Positions 1 through 11,954 are shown, counted from the stretch's first letter. The stretch: 64,000 nucleotides of DNA from Diogma glabrata (GCA_963693315.1 OY856186.1:367738714-367802713), one strand, 5' to 3'. Numbers and translations are program-made. The notes: a model not told the origin generated them from the sequence alone.

Positions 1-1021
1 CTACCCGAACTTGATCGGTTGCATTACACAAAACTATCAGACGCTCTTAAACGACGATTTTCCGGTGAAACAGAAACCACGAGAGGATCAAGTGGAATTT
101 GTCACAGATATTGAGAATCTGGCTCAGTTGGCATTTGAAGATGGTCCAAAAGCTGTGCGAGATTGGAAACGTTTTCTTACACGACGCGAGGGTTAAGAAT
201 GCTAGAAGGTTACAACTCTGTTCAGTCAGGCTTGAAGGGCTAAGCTTGACTCTATCAACACTAACATACACCCGTGAAGTAAACACCAATTCACTGCTGG
301 AATTCTTCGGCGGGATAACGATGATTTTAGAAGCAAATGTAGCAAGCAACCTTGTAAATTTGTTTTTGATACTGGTGCATAACGTAAAATTATCAGTAGA
401 AGAGTCTGGAGGAGTATGAAACCATCCATACAACTAATAAAGATCAACGTGGTGTTAAAAACTGTTTTTAAGGACCAGAAGTCACCTGTTGTATGATGCC
501 AGGAGTAGAGTTTCCAAATGGGTGATATATGGTGGATCAACCCATACTGGTAGCGGATATGGTTAACGAGGATCTCCTAGGTGCAGATTTTTGCTGAAAC
601 ATCGAGTTGTGATTGATTTTAAGATACCGGCATTGTTAATAAATGGCATTGAAATTCTAATATGGTTGGAAAATGTAGTACAAAGAATTATTTTAACCAC
701 TCGTATTCAGCCACATGAAGATGCAATTGCCTCTATGGATTGTAAACCATGGTTGGAAGGAGAGGGTCTTGTGATATTTACCATTCATGTAGAATGATTA
801 AGTATTGCCACCGGTAAGAGTTATTCCCGTGATGACCTAGTCCTGGTTAGAGTAGCAAACGTCGTAGATCAACCGATCACTCTCTTTCTCGTGGTGGCAG
901 CATAGCAGCCACCTCAAAGGTGAAATCGGTGAGTAGGTCACAAAACAATTTTTAAGATGATACTACAGAAGCAGAGAAGGTGTCTGAACATCTTGTTGGG
1001 CTACTAGACGAGGGTGGACAT
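1..1021 (+). pseudogene. Relic Ty3/gypsy retrotransposon, gag-protease part (left half of a split element)
   Basis: This is the decayed left half of an old gypsy element that runs in from before the window. A 61-codon open stretch at 11-196 looks like the C-terminal part of a Gag (acidic, ends in KRFLTRREG). Near 350-376 the frame reads CKFVFDTGA, the active-site region of a retropepsin, and near 575-600 DLLGADF, the usual downstream protease motif. Stops and frameshifts lie between them. The sequence stops abruptly at the ACAT that precedes element I and resumes in the same sense after it at 7098, where RT motifs follow. I infer an old element split by a younger one. The family is not resolved; it resembles 412/mdg1-type gypsy elements. 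Confidence 0.7.
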
Positions 1022-1466
1022 TGTAGTGGTTAATATATTTAAATTTAAATAATTAATCCCTACAAACGTAAACAATCAAACGATCATTTTATCATGCCAT
1101 CTACCATCTAAACAGGTATCGATACAATATACATTGCAGCATAATTTAATTTAACGAAATTAAATTATTAACCAACGACAACACCAAAAGAAAGAAAATA
1201 TTTTTCCTTTCCGGTCTCGATCTTAATAATTTCCATAATTGATATTTTAATCACTCTCGATACGGCCATCCTTGGTGTAGTTATCATTTAATAAAAAATT
1301 AAATAATTCAAAATTACTACTCAAAGTTTTTATAAAATATATTTTTGTAGAGTAAATATAATTAAGTTACTAACAGTTGTTACTTATAAGTTTATACAAA
1401 TAAATAGTGAAATAAAACATTGTATTTCTGAGTTTTAACAACAAAATAGTAACAACCAATCCAACA
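1022..1466 (+). repeat. 5' LTR of element I
   Basis: Direct repeat of 6649-7093. It begins TGTAGTGGTTAA and ends in CCAACA, with TG...CA ends. AATAAA-like polyadenylation signals lie at about 1400-1420, before the end. It carries the promoter and R region of the element, although I cannot place the transcription start. Confidence 0.92.
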
Positions 1467-2609
1467 GTGGTGACCATCGATACCGGTTTTTACCGGAGAT
1501 AAACACGCAACACGCCGTAATTTTGATTCAAAATAAAAAACCTGGTACATGATAGTATCAGGGCAAAAGTACGTGGCATCATTTTTAATTTATTAAATAC
1601 CAAAAATATTATGATCATGCTAATATAATATTTTTGTTTTTCGATTGGCGTTGAGCGAAAAAAAATTTCATCAAAATAGTGCAGTTATTTAATGAAAACT
1701 CTTCATACATATTATGTTTTCCAACAATTAAATATTCTACTACATTAAGTCAAAACAGAAATTTATTCGTTAAGAAGAAATAATATTATTACAAATTATA
1801 GTATCCAGAAGGATCGACAGTTAAATTATATACATACAACTCAAGTTAAACGAACAAAAGAATACAACCTTAAATAACACAAAAAATCCGCTTATCAATT
1901 TCATCAAAAAAAAATAATTAAATTTACATCTTTAATCAAAAAAAACAGTCAACTGTAAATCTACAGCAAAGAAAATTCCAATCATCATTATCATCAACAA
2001 AAACAACAGATAAATATTTTTTTATTATTTTATTATCATTTATCAATAATTTTTTTTTGTTGAAACAATATTTTTATTTTTAAAATTTAAATCTTAATTA
2101 ACTTTCAATATTTTATTAACGTTTCATTCAAAGATTTATTTCATTTCAATTGAAAATTAATTTGTTTTTCATACTTAATTTTTTTTTTTCAAAAAAAAAA
2201 CATTTTCTTTCGATTTATATATAAATATCGAGAATATAGCTATTACTTGTATTGAATTTAACTTTTAACTACACCACGAAGGTTCAAATTTTTTTTCTCA
2301 TTCTTAATACATACTTTACAATACGTTTTACGTTTTATATACACGATTATATATATAAACGTTTTATATACATATATATTATTAATATATATATACTTTA
2401 ATATTTATACTTACTATTATTAATATATTATTTAAATATTTACTTACTTTTGGTTTTGCAACAATTAGTCAACTTTTTGGTTGTGTAATAATTTCTTTTC
2501 TTTCTTGGGCAACTGCATATATATTTACAACTCTCGTGAGTCAATCGCGCTCCTCAATAAAACAAATAAAATTTCGATAGTGAAATAGACCGGCACCGAT
2601 TAAGTCAAA
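1467..2609 (+). other. AT-rich untranslated leader of element I
   Basis: Between the 5' LTR and the gag start lie 1.14 kb with very high A+T content, long A and T runs and no ORF of note. It is unusually long for an untranslated leader in a small gypsy element. I see no recognisable fold or motif apart from the primer-binding site at its start. Confidence 0.7.
1468..1485 (+). promoter_or_regulatory. Primer-binding site of element I (probable tRNA-Trp type)
   Basis: One base after the 5' LTR the sequence reads TGGTGACCATCG. The leading TGG matches the complement of a tRNA CCA end, and TGGTGACC is the start seen in CsRn1-clade elements that prime with tRNA-Trp. The tRNA identity is inferred from the family; only the first eight bases are a good match. 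Confidence 0.65.
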
Positions 2610-3542
2610 ATGTCGGACGACGAAAACATGAGCCCGGCTCAGGAAAAAAAACCAGAGGCCCCATTAGAACTCGGTGCCTCGTCCCTAACAAAACTACAAC
2701 CATTATGGGCACGGCAACCACAAACCTGGTTTCAGGTTGCGGAAACGACATTCGAGATCCAAAACGTAAAATCGGATAAACAAAAGTATCTCCACGTACT
2801 ACAGGCGCTAACTCCTGAGCTATGTGAAATGATTTCAGATGTCATGGTTTCACCGCCGGAGAATAATAAATATGAAGCGCTTAAACAAACATTGTTAGAG
2901 CGATTAACACCTTCTGATGAGAGACGCCTGGAAACACTCCTTCGTGGTCAACAGCTCGGTGACCAAACACCTTCAGAGGCACTGCGTCTCATCAAACAAT
3001 TGGCCGGATCCAATTTTGCGGAAAAAATTATACGATCACTCTGGGTGCGTAAACTGCCAGAAGTCATCCGAATTCCATTGGCGGCTCTCTCGGAAACAAC
3101 GACAACAGAAGCGATGGCAAAGATGGCGGACAAAATGTTCGAAGCGATGGCCCTCCGCACAGTTGAAAACCAAGTGCACGAAGTTCGACCATCTCGTTCA
3201 ACAATGCGCTCTAACAACCAAACACCATCTTCAAATCAAGCAACATTTGAAGAGCGTTTAATTAGGATTGAAAAACAACTAGAACAACTTACAAGGTTGC
3301 GCCAATCATCTTCAAGGAGTCGATACTTTCCTTCTGGTGCTGAATTTCGTGGCAGATCACCAGCTAGATTTCGACCACGGTCGAGATCACGAAGTATCTC
3401 GAGAAATAGAACTGGTCCGTGTTACTACCACCAAACCTTTGGATCGGAAGCCCGTAAGTGCAGAGCCCCATGCACATTTGGACAATCACAATCCAAAACT
3501 GTTATGGAGATAGATCAAAAAACCAATCAAAAAAACGGGTAA
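2610..3542 (+). CDS. gag: Gag of element I (CsRn1-like, CHCC motif)
   Basis: A 310-codon frame encoding the structural protein that forms the retrotransposon particle. Residues about 25-190 match the conserved domain of insect CsRn1/Kabuki Gag: [13 protein letters not shown] near the start, then WVRKLP. A basic, RS-rich stretch follows at about 230-270 ([14 protein letters not shown]). Near residues 272-290 is a cysteine motif, [18 protein letters not shown], in the order C, H, C, C instead of the usual CCHC; this CHCC form is characteristic of the CsRn1 lineage. The start is the first ATG after the leader. The 3' end overlaps the pol frame, and a slippery heptamer lies four bases before the stop. 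Confidence 0.9.
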   Translation: MSDDENMSPAQEKKPEAPLELGASSLTKLQPLWARQPQTWFQVAETTFEIQNVKSDKQKYLHVLQALTPELCEMISDVMVSPPENNKYEALKQTLLERLTPSDERRLETLLRGQQLGDQTPSEALRLIKQLAGSNFAEKIIRSLWVRKLPEVIRIPLAALSETTTTEAMAKMADKMFEAMALRTVENQVHEVRPSRSTMRSNNQTPSSNQATFEERLIRIEKQLEQLTRLRQSSSRSRYFPSGAEFRGRSPARFRPRSRSRSISRNRTGPCYYHQTFGSEARKCRAPCTFGQSQSKTVMEIDQKTNQKNG

Positions 3543-6500
3543 ATATCGAGGTCGAGACGGCTGTAGTCGACACCAAACAGTCCAGCCGTCTATTCATACA
3601 CGACAGATTGAATCGGCAGACCTTTCTAATTGATACTGGAGCAGACCTTTCGGTGCTCCCAGTCAATAACAATCGATTAATAACAAATAGCCCTAAATCG
3701 ACGGATCTAGTTTTATCAGCTGCGAATAGCTCAACAATAAATACCTACGGAACAAAACTCCTACAGGTAGACATCGGATTAAAACGAACATTCACACACG
3801 CTTTCGTACTAGCGCAAGTGAATCGTCCGATCATTGGCGCTGATTTTTTAAGTAAATTTGGCCTTTTAGTCGATCTGAAACGAAAACGGCTGATTGATAC
3901 AGCTACCCAGCTGTCAATCCATGCCACAATGGTTAGTGTTGATACGCCAACACCCATCCATTATACGATCGAAGACGATTACGGCCTGCTACTAAAGAAG
4001 TTTCCTTCCCTAACAGCAGAGCCGAACTACAACTTACCGGTCAAACATAACGTGGTACATCATATTGTTACCACCGGTCACTTGCCTGTGTCAAGACCAC
4101 GCAGACTAGATCCAATTCGTCAAAAAGCTGCGTTCACAGAATTTCAACATATGGTTGAACTTGGAATTTGTCGCATTTCTTCCTCTTCTGTATCTTGTCC
4201 GCTTCACATGGTTCGAAAGAAAGATCTCGACTGGAGACCATGTGGAGATTATCGCAGGTTAAACGCGGTCACGATTCCTGATCGCTATCCGATACCGCAC
4301 ATACAAAATTTTTCGATGAATTTGTATGGTTGCAAAATTTTATCTAAAATTGACCTTATTAGAGCTTATCATCTCATTCCCGTCGCGAATGAAGATATCC
4401 ACAAAACTGCAATTACTACTCCATTTGGCCTCTTCGAATTCACTCGAATGCCATTCGGCTTACGTAATGCTGCACAAACGTTTCAGCGTTTCATCAACGA
4501 AATCGTTCGAGATTTAGACTTTGTATTCGTCTGCATCGACGATATCTTAGTGGCATCAATAAATGAGGAACAACACAAGCTTCATCTGGAACAACTATTC
4601 CAGAAACTAAGCGAGTTTGGTGTACATATTAAGAGTTCAAAATGCGTTTTTGGCGTAAACACTCTTGAATTCCTCAGCCACACGATCACCCCTAATGGTA
4701 TTCTGCCTTCTCAAGAACGAATTAATGCCATTACGGAATTCCCAGCACCAACATCAATCAAACGTATTCAGCAATTCGTCGGTATGATAAATTATTATCA
4801 TAGATTCATACCGAAACTAGCTGAAACACTTGCCCCAATTCACACACACTTGGCTGCTTTACTGAAAAAGCCCAAGACTCCGAAAAATTTTACTTGGCCA
4901 AACGAATGTCAACTCGCATTCACCAAGCTAAAAACTGAATTGGGCAATATCACGTTGTTAGTGCATCCACATAACGATTCTGCATACAGTATCACTACGG
5001 ATGCATCGAACATTGCTGTCGGAGCAGTGTTGCAACAACGTAATAATGATTGTTGGGAACCACTGGGATTTTTCTCAAAGAAACTTTCAGACGCTGAAAC
5101 TAAATACTCTGCATTCGATCGAGAGCTACTCGCAATTTACCTAGCTATAAAACACTTCAGGTATTTTGTCGAAGGTCGCGAATTCACAATTTACACCGAC
5201 CATAAGCCTCTCACTCGTGCAATACAATCTAAAACGGAACGAAATCCAAGGCAATCTCGCCATTTAGATTTTATTAGTCAATTTACTACTGATATCCAGC
5301 ATGTGCAAGGTAAAGACAACACAGTCGCGGATGCATTATCTCGTGCATCCGACAACGAAACTGCATCAGTTGAGACTCACTTCAACTACGATGCTATCAT
5401 CGCTGCACAAAAAGCAGACTTAGAACTTCAGAATTTATTTTCTGGTTCCGTATGTCACGCTAGTTCATCAATGAAACTAGAGCTTTTTAAACTTCCAGGA
5501 TTCGAAATAGTCTGCGAAACATCAACGGGTAACAATCGCCCATACATCGCAGAACCTTTACGAAAAACGATCTTCAACACTTTACACAACTTGTCACATC
5601 CTGGTGTTAACGGTACACGTAAATTCATTACAGCTCGATATTTTTGGCCCAGTATAAATAAAGATATTAATCACTGGACAAAATCTTGTTTAGCTTGCCA
5701 ACGCTCTAAGGTCCAACGGCACACAAAAAGTCCTACTGGACAATTTGAAGTTCCACAATCTCGTTTCGAACACATCCATATAGATATTGTAGGACCGCTT
5801 CCTCCTTCTAATGGATGTTCTTACATTTTAACTTGCGTTGATCGATTCACTCGATGGCCAGAAGCTTATACTATGTCTGACATGTCTGCTGCTACCATAG
5901 CCACGACATTTGTCAACAATTACGTATCACGATTCGGTGTTCCTTTGCATATCACAACGGATCAGGGAACACAATTCGAGTCAAAACTTTTCTCCGAGTT
6001 AACAAAACTTTTAGGCTCACATCGGATACGTACAACGGCCTACCATCCACAAGCGAACGGGATGGTAGAACGTTTTCATCGACAGCTAAAAGCTGCACTT
6101 ATGGCCAGAGGCAACACCACTCATTGGAGCTCCGAAATACCAATCATTCTTTTAGGTATTCGAGCTACAGTGAAAGAAGATCTGAAGTGCTCACCCGCAG
6201 AACTTGTCTACGGACAAACACTGAAACTGCCCGGTGAATTCTTCGTTGAAAATCCTCTTTCACAACTACCAAGTCACGATACGGTCATCGATCAACTTCG
6301 AAATACAATGCACAACTTAATTCCAACAGCTACACGAAAAACTAAACAAAACGACATTTTTGTTCCGAAGTCGTTAGAAAACTGCGACTACGTTTTCATT
6401 AGGGTAGATAGAGTACGCACAGGACTACAAACCCCATATGAAGGTCCATACAGAATCATACGACGTCTACGAAAACATTTCGTTATCGACATCAAAGGCA

Positions 6501-6616
6501 AACAACAATCTGTCTCGATCGACAGGTTGAAGCCAGCGTATGGTATCTTGTGTTCAGCTGATCGATCACCAGCTTCCCGAACACACAAAGCTGTTCATTT
6601 CGAACAGACACACTAA
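3458..6616 (+). CDS. pol: Pol polyprotein of element I (protease, RT, RNase H, integrase)
   Basis: A single open frame of 1052 codons that copies and integrates the element. Domains: retropepsin with [12 protein letters not shown] (DTGA at residues 59-62) and IIGADFL; reverse transcriptase with [15 protein letters not shown] and the catalytic box [10 protein letters not shown] (residues 358-367), where the usual first Tyr is Cys; RNase H with [13 protein letters not shown] at about 508; integrase with a His/Cys zinc region ending CLACQ, then [18 protein letters not shown] and NGMVERFHR giving the D, D and E; and a C-terminal GPY-type region (YEGPYRII). The open frame starts at 3458, but translation probably enters by -1 slippage at 3536, so the first 26 or so residues are likely not made. 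No internal stop; it could be active. Confidence 0.93.
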   Translation: MQSPMHIWTITIQNCYGDRSKNQSKKRVNIEVETAVVDTKQSSRLFIHDRLNRQTFLIDTGADLSVLPVNNNRLITNSPKSTDLVLSAANSSTINTYGTKLLQVDIGLKRTFTHAFVLAQVNRPIIGADFLSKFGLLVDLKRKRLIDTATQLSIHATMVSVDTPTPIHYTIEDDYGLLLKKFPSLTAEPNYNLPVKHNVVHHIVTTGHLPVSRPRRLDPIRQKAAFTEFQHMVELGICRISSSSVSCPLHMVRKKDLDWRPCGDYRRLNAVTIPDRYPIPHIQNFSMNLYGCKILSKIDLIRAYHLIPVANEDIHKTAITTPFGLFEFTRMPFGLRNAAQTFQRFINEIVRDLDFVFVCIDDILVASINEEQHKLHLEQLFQKLSEFGVHIKSSKCVFGVNTLEFLSHTITPNGILPSQERINAITEFPAPTSIKRIQQFVGMINYYHRFIPKLAETLAPIHTHLAALLKKPKTPKNFTWPNECQLAFTKLKTELGNITLLVHPHNDSAYSITTDASNIAVGAVLQQRNNDCWEPLGFFSKKLSDAETKYSAFDRELLAIYLAIKHFRYFVEGREFTIYTDHKPLTRAIQSKTERNPRQSRHLDFISQFTTDIQHVQGKDNTVADALSRASDNETASVETHFNYDAIIAAQKADLELQNLFSGSVCHASSSMKLELFKLPGFEIVCETSTGNNRPYIAEPLRKTIFNTLHNLSHPGVNGTRKFITARYFWPSINKDINHWTKSCLACQRSKVQRHTKSPTGQFEVPQSRFEHIHIDIVGPLPPSNGCSYILTCVDRFTRWPEAYTMSDMSAATIATTFVNNYVSRFGVPLHITTDQGTQFESKLFSELTKLLGSHRIRTTAYHPQANGMVERFHRQLKAALMARGNTTHWSSEIPIILLGIRATVKEDLKCSPAELVYGQTLKLPGEFFVENPLSQLPSHDTVIDQLRNTMHNLIPTATRKTKQNDIFVPKSLENCDYVFIRVDRVRTGLQTPYEGPYRIIRRLRKHFVIDIKGKQQSVSIDRLKPAYGILCSADRSPASRTHKAVHFEQTH
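3530..3536 (+). promoter_or_regulatory. Programmed -1 frameshift site between gag and pol of element I
   Basis: The heptamer A AAA AAC is in register with gag codons (AAA at 3531, AAC at 3534) and lies just before the gag stop at 3540-3542. A one-base backward slip enters exactly the pol frame, which reads KKRVNI from there. This is the canonical X XXY YYZ eukaryotic -1 slip site. I did not find an obvious pseudoknot or hairpin directly downstream. Confidence 0.8.
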
Positions 6617-6648
6617 AAAACGGGGGCTTTCATCTACGAGCGGGGTAC
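6614..6648 (+). promoter_or_regulatory. Polypurine-type tract before the 3' LTR of element I
   Basis: AAAAAACGGGGG at about 6615-6628 follows the pol stop, and a second short purine stretch (ACGAGCGGGG) ends three bases before the LTR at 6649. One of these should prime plus-strand synthesis; the second is closer to the normal position. Placement is inferred from position and base composition. Confidence 0.55.
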
Positions 6649-7093
6649 TGTAGTGGTTAATATATTTAAATTTAAATAATTAATCCCTACAAACGTAAAC
6701 AATCAAACGATCATTTTATCATGCCATCTACCATCTAAACAGGTATCGATACAATATACATTGCAGCATAATTTAATTTAACGAAATTAAATTATTAACC
6801 AACGACAACACCAAAAGAAAGAAAATATTTTTCCTTTCCGGTCTCGATCTTAATAATTTCCATAATTGATATTTTAATCACTCTCGATACGGCCATCCTT
6901 GGTGTAGTTATCATTTAATAAAAAATTAAATAATTCAAAATTACTACTCAAAGTTTTTATAAAATATATTTTTGTAGAGTAAATATAATTAAGTTACTAA
7001 CAGTTGTTACTTATAAGTTTATACAAATAAATAGTGAAATAAAACATTGTATTTCTGAGTTTTAACAACAAAATAGTAACAACAAATCTAACA
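6649..7093 (+). repeat. 3' LTR of element I
   Basis: Direct repeat of 1022-1466, same length, ending AATCTAACA where the 5' copy ends AATCCAACA. It is followed by the target duplication ACAT at 7094-7097, after which the older gypsy relic resumes. Confidence 0.92.
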
Positions 7094-7097
7094 ACAT

Positions 7098-9737
7098 CAT
7101 CTAGATCAGGAACAAGAAAAAATTCTTGCTCAGCTTTTGATAGAATTTGCTGATGTATTTAAATACTTTGTGGATTATTGCCGGCTTAATGAAATTACGA
7201 AAAAAAATTCATTTCCGATACCTAGGATTGATAATTTACTAGATGTTGTGGCTGAACACCATTTTTTTCTACAATAGAACTTCAAAATGGTTATTGGCAG
7301 AGAGAGATGCAAAGGAGGATAAAGAGAAGACCGTTTGTACTACCGGAATTTGACTTTGGCAGTTTAACGTAATGCCTTTGGCTGTTGGCCTTTGTAATGC
7401 GACCACCACTTTTGAAAGGTTGATGCACACAGTATGAAAAGCCTGCCGTGGTTAACTTGCGTCGTTTATCTGGATGATCTTCTTTCCCATGCCAAGACTT
7501 TTAAGAAAGCACTCCAAAATTTGGAAATAGTATTACAACGCCTTCGGACTGCCAATTTAAAACTCAACCTAAAGAAATGTCGGTCATTCAAATTCAAGCG
7601 CATTATTTAGGTCACGTGATTTCAAGAAATGGTTTAGGAACAGATATCGCAAAATAGAAGCTGTACCTGGTCCAAAACAACATCAAAACACGATCTTAGA
7701 AATTTTATTGGGCTCTAGTACAGGGGTTTTCAAATATTGCTAGGCCACTATATTGTCTTACCCAAGATAATGTAAAGTTTGAGTGGACCTAAAAAGACGT
7801 TTAACCAACTAAAAACAGCACTGACAACAGCACCACTATTAGAAATTGCGGTTCCAGAGAAAGATTTGATATACTCGACGCCACAAAAACTGGAATTGAG
7901 GCTGTGTTTTCACAGAAACGTGGCGACAAAGAAATAGTAATTGCCTAATTTAACAAAACTTTGGAAAAAGCGGAAAGGAACTGTTGTACGATATGGAAAG
8001 AATTATTGGATAGGGTTATCAGAAAACCAGGACATTTATAAGACATTTATAAGATTTATAAGTTATAAAAGTCAGACATTACTCAATAAGTACTTTGAAA
8101 AAGAAAAATTTCATGATTATTAGACCAAACTTTTATAACGGATGCCATTTGGCCGATGAATGTGGTTGTTTTACCTCTGGAAAATTTACGCGCCACCTAA
8201 AAATGGAAAATTCGGAGAGTAATTGGAAAATTTTCGAATTTTTATTACAACCATAAAATCCACAAATATATATCTAAATACATTTTGTAACGCTCCTAGT
8301 GTCATATTGAACCGTAAATTCTTAGAGGAAATAAATAATACTATAGAAAATCGCATTAGACTTTTCTCAAATAAAACCGCATGGTGTAGGAAATACATAG
8401 AACGACGAAAAATATGGCGAACATACAGCTTCAAGACAGATTGCTTCCAAAGTTCTTGAAACTAAATAAAAACCTCATTGCAGCGTCCTTGTTACTAATT
8501 GGCTATCTAAAATTATAGTACTCGATCCGTTTTCTTTTTCTGTCATTGCAACTGTATAACAACCTCATTGTAGCGTCCTTGTTTTTTCTGTCATTGAAAC
8601 TAAATAAAAACCTCACTGCAACATCGTTGTAACAGTAATTTGAGGAAAATATGTTAGTCACATCAAGGTTGCCAGCTCGTTACTGGATTTGTGAAAACTA
8701 CAATAAAATAACATTTTTAAGATGCGCTACAAAAATAAAAGTTTTAATAACGTTAATTTAACTTAAACAAAACTTCTGCCTTTGCAACTTTTATGAAACA
8801 TTTTAACAACAAGTTTATTTTTCTGTAACAAAATAAAAACAGTATTGTAACTGAGCCGAATGATTTGTTGCCAATCGCTAAGTCGAAATTGTAATATAAC
8901 CCATATGTGACTAAATTTATTTCAAAAAACTGAATTGCAACCGAATTGTAACTTATTTATGTTACAAATCGAAATCTGTACTAGCTGGGAATTTATGACA
9001 ATCACAAAAATTGGGATTAGCTTTTGCGTTTGCGTATGGCTTACCGCTCCGCATTTTACGAATCAACCAATCAACTTTCATCAATGTTATTGATGGGTCG
9101 TCAAATGAAACTACCATTGGATTTACTTAGAGGATCCCCACCAATAGAGCAATAGAGGTTCCAAGTGATAATTGAGAACAATAAAAGTACGCGAACTTAT
9201 TGAAATCAATTCTTGAGGTCGTCCATAAAGCAGCCCGCAATAATTTACATAAGACGATGGAAAGAATGAAAACCAGATATGATATTTCAGCGAGACCACA
9301 AAAATTTAAAGAAGGGTCATTCCTATGGCTTTTAAATCCATAGCGCACTGTTGGACGATGTCCAAAGATACAATATGAATGGGAGGGTTCATACCGTGTA
9401 ATACATGTTTTAATTGATGTTACTTTTTGAATCCAGATGTAAATTTAAAGTTGTCCACATTGAATGTCTGGCAAATTACTAAGGTAACAAACTATCTGCA
9501 TGTACTGAATCTTATGTCCAACCTACCTAATTAATCTACAAGCAACGATGTTCAGATGATCCACGCAAAATAAATTTTAGCTAAATGAACTAAGAACATT
9601 TAACAAACCAATTGTTTTACATAAAAGTTACCACTTCAATATAAAATGTCATTGTTTTTACAACCTCATTAAAACGATCCTTATCATCAATGATTTGTAA
9701 ATTTGATCGGGACAATCTAATTTTAAGACGGAGGCAG
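7098..9737 (+). pseudogene. Relic Ty3/gypsy retrotransposon, pol part (right half of the split element)
   Basis: This is the continuation of 1-1021 after element I. Frames are shattered, but pol landmarks occur in order on the plus strand: a region before RT near 7100-7170 (ILAQLLIEFADVF); the RT start near 7210-7260 (FPIPRIDNLL); VYLDDLLSHA near 7467 (the YLDD box is kept in one frame); LKLNLKKC near 7560; an RNase H start near 7870 (DATKTGIEAVFSQK); and an integrase C-terminus at 9200-9400 (KTRYDISARPQKF, then YEWEGSYRVIHV). The catalytic integrase core is not recognisable. The stretch at about 8180-8990 does not read as gypsy and probably includes a secondary insertion or deletion. It is non-functional. 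Confidence 0.75.
8456..8632 (+). repeat. Short degenerate tandem repeat inside the relic
   Basis: Three related units carry AACCTCATTGCAGCGTCC or close variants, at about 8470, 8560 and 8610, with ACTAAATAAAAACCTCA in the first and third. A similar stretch, ACAACCTCATTAAAACGATC, occurs near 9660. It lies in the part of the relic that does not read as gypsy, so it may mark a separate element. Confidence 0.5.
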
Positions 9738-9935
9738 TGTTATGAATTTTGATCCTAAAGTTAAAATAAAGTTAAAATTTGAATTAAATCAAACGAAGAA
9801 ATAATGGTGAACGCTGCATTGAGGAGACCCTAAGGCCAGGTTGAGTGAAACAACAACATTGAAAGAAGAAACGGTGGTAAACCAAATAATTCTTTTCTTC
9901 ACTACAATGTCAGTGTCTGCAATTTCCCCACAAAT
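9738..9935 (+). repeat. Probable 3' LTR of the relic gypsy element
   Basis: After the integrase remnant comes a purine tract, AAGACGGAGGCAG, immediately followed by TGTTATGAATTTTG. This is the usual arrangement of polypurine tract and LTR start in gypsy elements. The right end is uncertain; a CCCCACA near 9930-9936 is a possible end. The matching 5' LTR would lie before the window. Confidence 0.5.
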
Positions 9936-10083
9936 AATTTGAAATATTAGTTTGTTAAAAATAAATTGGATAGTAAATTTTTAATAAACTTTTATTTATT
10001 TTTCTTTAAAGCAATAATAGTAGATTATCATGAAATTCCGCAACAATATTTAAAAAAAATAAATTTCAATAGTTTCGAGGACG

Positions 10084-10158
10084 TTCAATCCACTAAAGCT
10101 TAAAAAATGCCTTCATCATCACCTCAGAGCGTATGATGTTGTGGGACATAGGTCTTAA
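10084..10158 (+). pseudogene. 3'-terminal fragment of a LINE A-related element
   Basis: Read on the plus strand from 10084, this encodes FNPLKLKKCLHHHL followed by RAYDVVGHRS and a stop. It matches the C-terminus of LINE A (FNPQRFKKSVHLYL, then KTHVVVGPTS and stop) at most positions. Only the last 25 codons are recognisable, as expected for a strongly 5'-truncated LINE copy. No clear poly-A or target duplication is visible. Confidence 0.7.
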
Positions 10159-11486
10159 AAAATATCTTAATTTAAAAAAAAATTAGTAAACCGACATGAA
10201 ACAAGGCAAATAAAAGATTATAAAAAACCATAATAATATTTTTAAATTAATATTATTAATTATTATAAGTGGCCGTTTAGTTATGTATTTGTTGAAATAT
10301 GAGGTTTGTCTGGTAGACCGTGAAGGTCTATCAGTTGGTCGTGCACGCCAATAACCCTGCCACTAGCTTATTTGAGCAAAGGTTCTAGCGACTTACCTCA
10401 CAACACAAGAAAATTTAGAAAAATAAACAACATTGCGTGCCTATAAACACCACCTCAGGATCTCCAGACGGGATACCTGCCATGGAAAAACTCTGCCCTA
10501 TTTATTCTAATTATGATTCTCTAACATTTTATGATATAAAAAAAAGTCAATACTAACAAAATGCGTTATACGAAAAAAAAACATAAATAAAAAACACTTA
10601 TCTGGATTGTCTATTATTGCCTACGATTCCACTGTCTCCATCAAACTCCAATAGAAAAACTCCTGGTTAAACAATATCACAACTCCTACCCCTCAGATTT
10701 TGATTTCTCCACAAATAGTAACTTTTTGTGTTATGCTTCTTCACATTTCACTACCCAAACCCTTTTACTTTGTTTCACCAACAGTAGCCTCAATAAATAC
10801 AAAGACTTAATGTTTCACAAAAAAATTTTGTTTTTATTTTTATTTTTAATAACTTAAATTTAATATAAATTTCACCTAAATTGTTTTTTCTCTGATTCAG
10901 TGATCATTGGTATTTTTATATGAGTGATTTAATAATACAACAATTGACATTCTGTCATGTTTTTATTATTTATTATTTAACTATTTTTATAATCTACACA
11001 AATCCGTTTTCTTTTGTTTAGTTTAAAACTAGCACTCAACGTAACTCCAATTCAACTTGATTAATTACCACCAACCGATCAATTTAACTGATAACCACCA
11101 ACTCATCGATTTAACTGCTAACCACCAACTCATTCATTAAAAAAAAATTAACAAAAATTTTCTTCGCACGAGCTAAAAGTAAATTCGTCAGCATAAATTT
11201 TATTTTAATTGACATTGGGTATCTTCTTTCTTTTAATTTACTAATTCTATACAGTTTTTAACCATAATTCGGTAAAAAATATTGAAAATTAATAAACAAA
11301 CTAAGTCAATACTGGAAACGGGTCAGATGTATGTTTGCAGAATATTTGAAATACTTGTGCTGTAACACAAGTGGGTTGAAAAGTGAGTTGAAATTTGGGT
11401 TGAAAATATTTTGCTATTTTCGAATGAGCCTATAGTAAATTACTATTGAATGGAAAAAGGGTGTACATTTGACAAATTATATCTTG
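10159..11486. other. Gene-free AT-rich stretch
   Basis: No coding frame with recognisable content. A moderately GC-richer block at 10270-10500 (including GACCGTGAAGGTCTATC and CAGGATCTCCAGACGGGAT) may be a repeat fragment, but I cannot name it. The remainder is low-complexity A/T sequence. Confidence 0.6.
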
Positions 11487-11636
11487 CCCATTACAGGACA
11501 GGACGAAAAGAGAAAGTCCAGCTGACTACATTCGTCCTGAGAATCATACGAAAAATTAAGAAATGAATTGGGTGCTGGGATCGAGCCCAAACCCCGAGAT
11601 AGACTCTCTGGCTCTACCGACTGAACTAGCCGGGCC
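11487..11636 (-). repeat. tRNA-derived SINE-like element (tRNA-Lys-like head)
   Basis: Reading the minus strand from 11636 gives GGCCCGGCTAGTTCAGTCGG, then TAGAGC, a degenerate anticodon arm, and a T arm with GGGCTCGATCCC, ending near 11565. The A-box (TAGTTCAGTCGG) and B-box-like T arm are clear, and the head resembles tRNA-Lys. An unrelated body follows to about 11487 (ending near GTAATGGGCAAGA). A mispaired anticodon arm and a non-tRNA tail argue against a functional tRNA; SINEs with tRNA heads are common in insects. The 3' limit is approximate. Confidence 0.6.
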
Positions 11637-11954
11637 AGACAAATAAAAATTAAACCAAAAGCAAAATTTACCAAAAAAAAAAAACACAGAGATAAAAAGA
11701 CAAAAAGAACCAAAATTATGACCTACAAAAAAGTATAAGAAGTCAAAACAAGTATAACCAAAAACAAATTTACAAAAACTAGTGGAGGAAACAAAAAAAC
11801 TATTGGGGTAGGCAGCAGAATAATCGGGCTGATTAAAAACAAAACTCAAAATCGAAAGACAAAAAAACAAAAAAACAAATTTAACCTAAACACATAATTA
11901 ACAAAAAAGAGTTTGGAAGAGTGTTTTGGTAATATCGATAAACGATCAAAATAC

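Larger units (their letters stand above)
1022..7093 (+). mobile_element. Element I: nearly intact CsRn1/Kabuki-like Ty3/gypsy LTR retrotransposon
   Basis: A 6.07-kb element bounded by two 445-bp direct LTRs (1022-1466 and 6649-7093) that start TG and end CA. It is flanked by a 4-bp target duplication, ACAT (1018-1021 and 7094-7097). Order: LTR, primer-binding site, 1.1-kb AT-rich leader, gag, overlapping pol (protease, reverse transcriptase, RNase H, integrase), purine-rich tract, LTR. The Gag type with a CHCC cysteine motif, and a primer site starting TGGTGACC, fit the CsRn1/Kabuki lineage, which is known to prime with tRNA-Trp. The LTRs differ by eye at only two positions near their 3' ends, so the insertion is young. 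It interrupts an older gypsy relic. Confidence 0.93.

Noticed and set aside
11565..11636. A functional tRNA-Lys gene
   Set aside because: The anticodon arm does not form a proper stem and loop and a SINE-like body follows directly.
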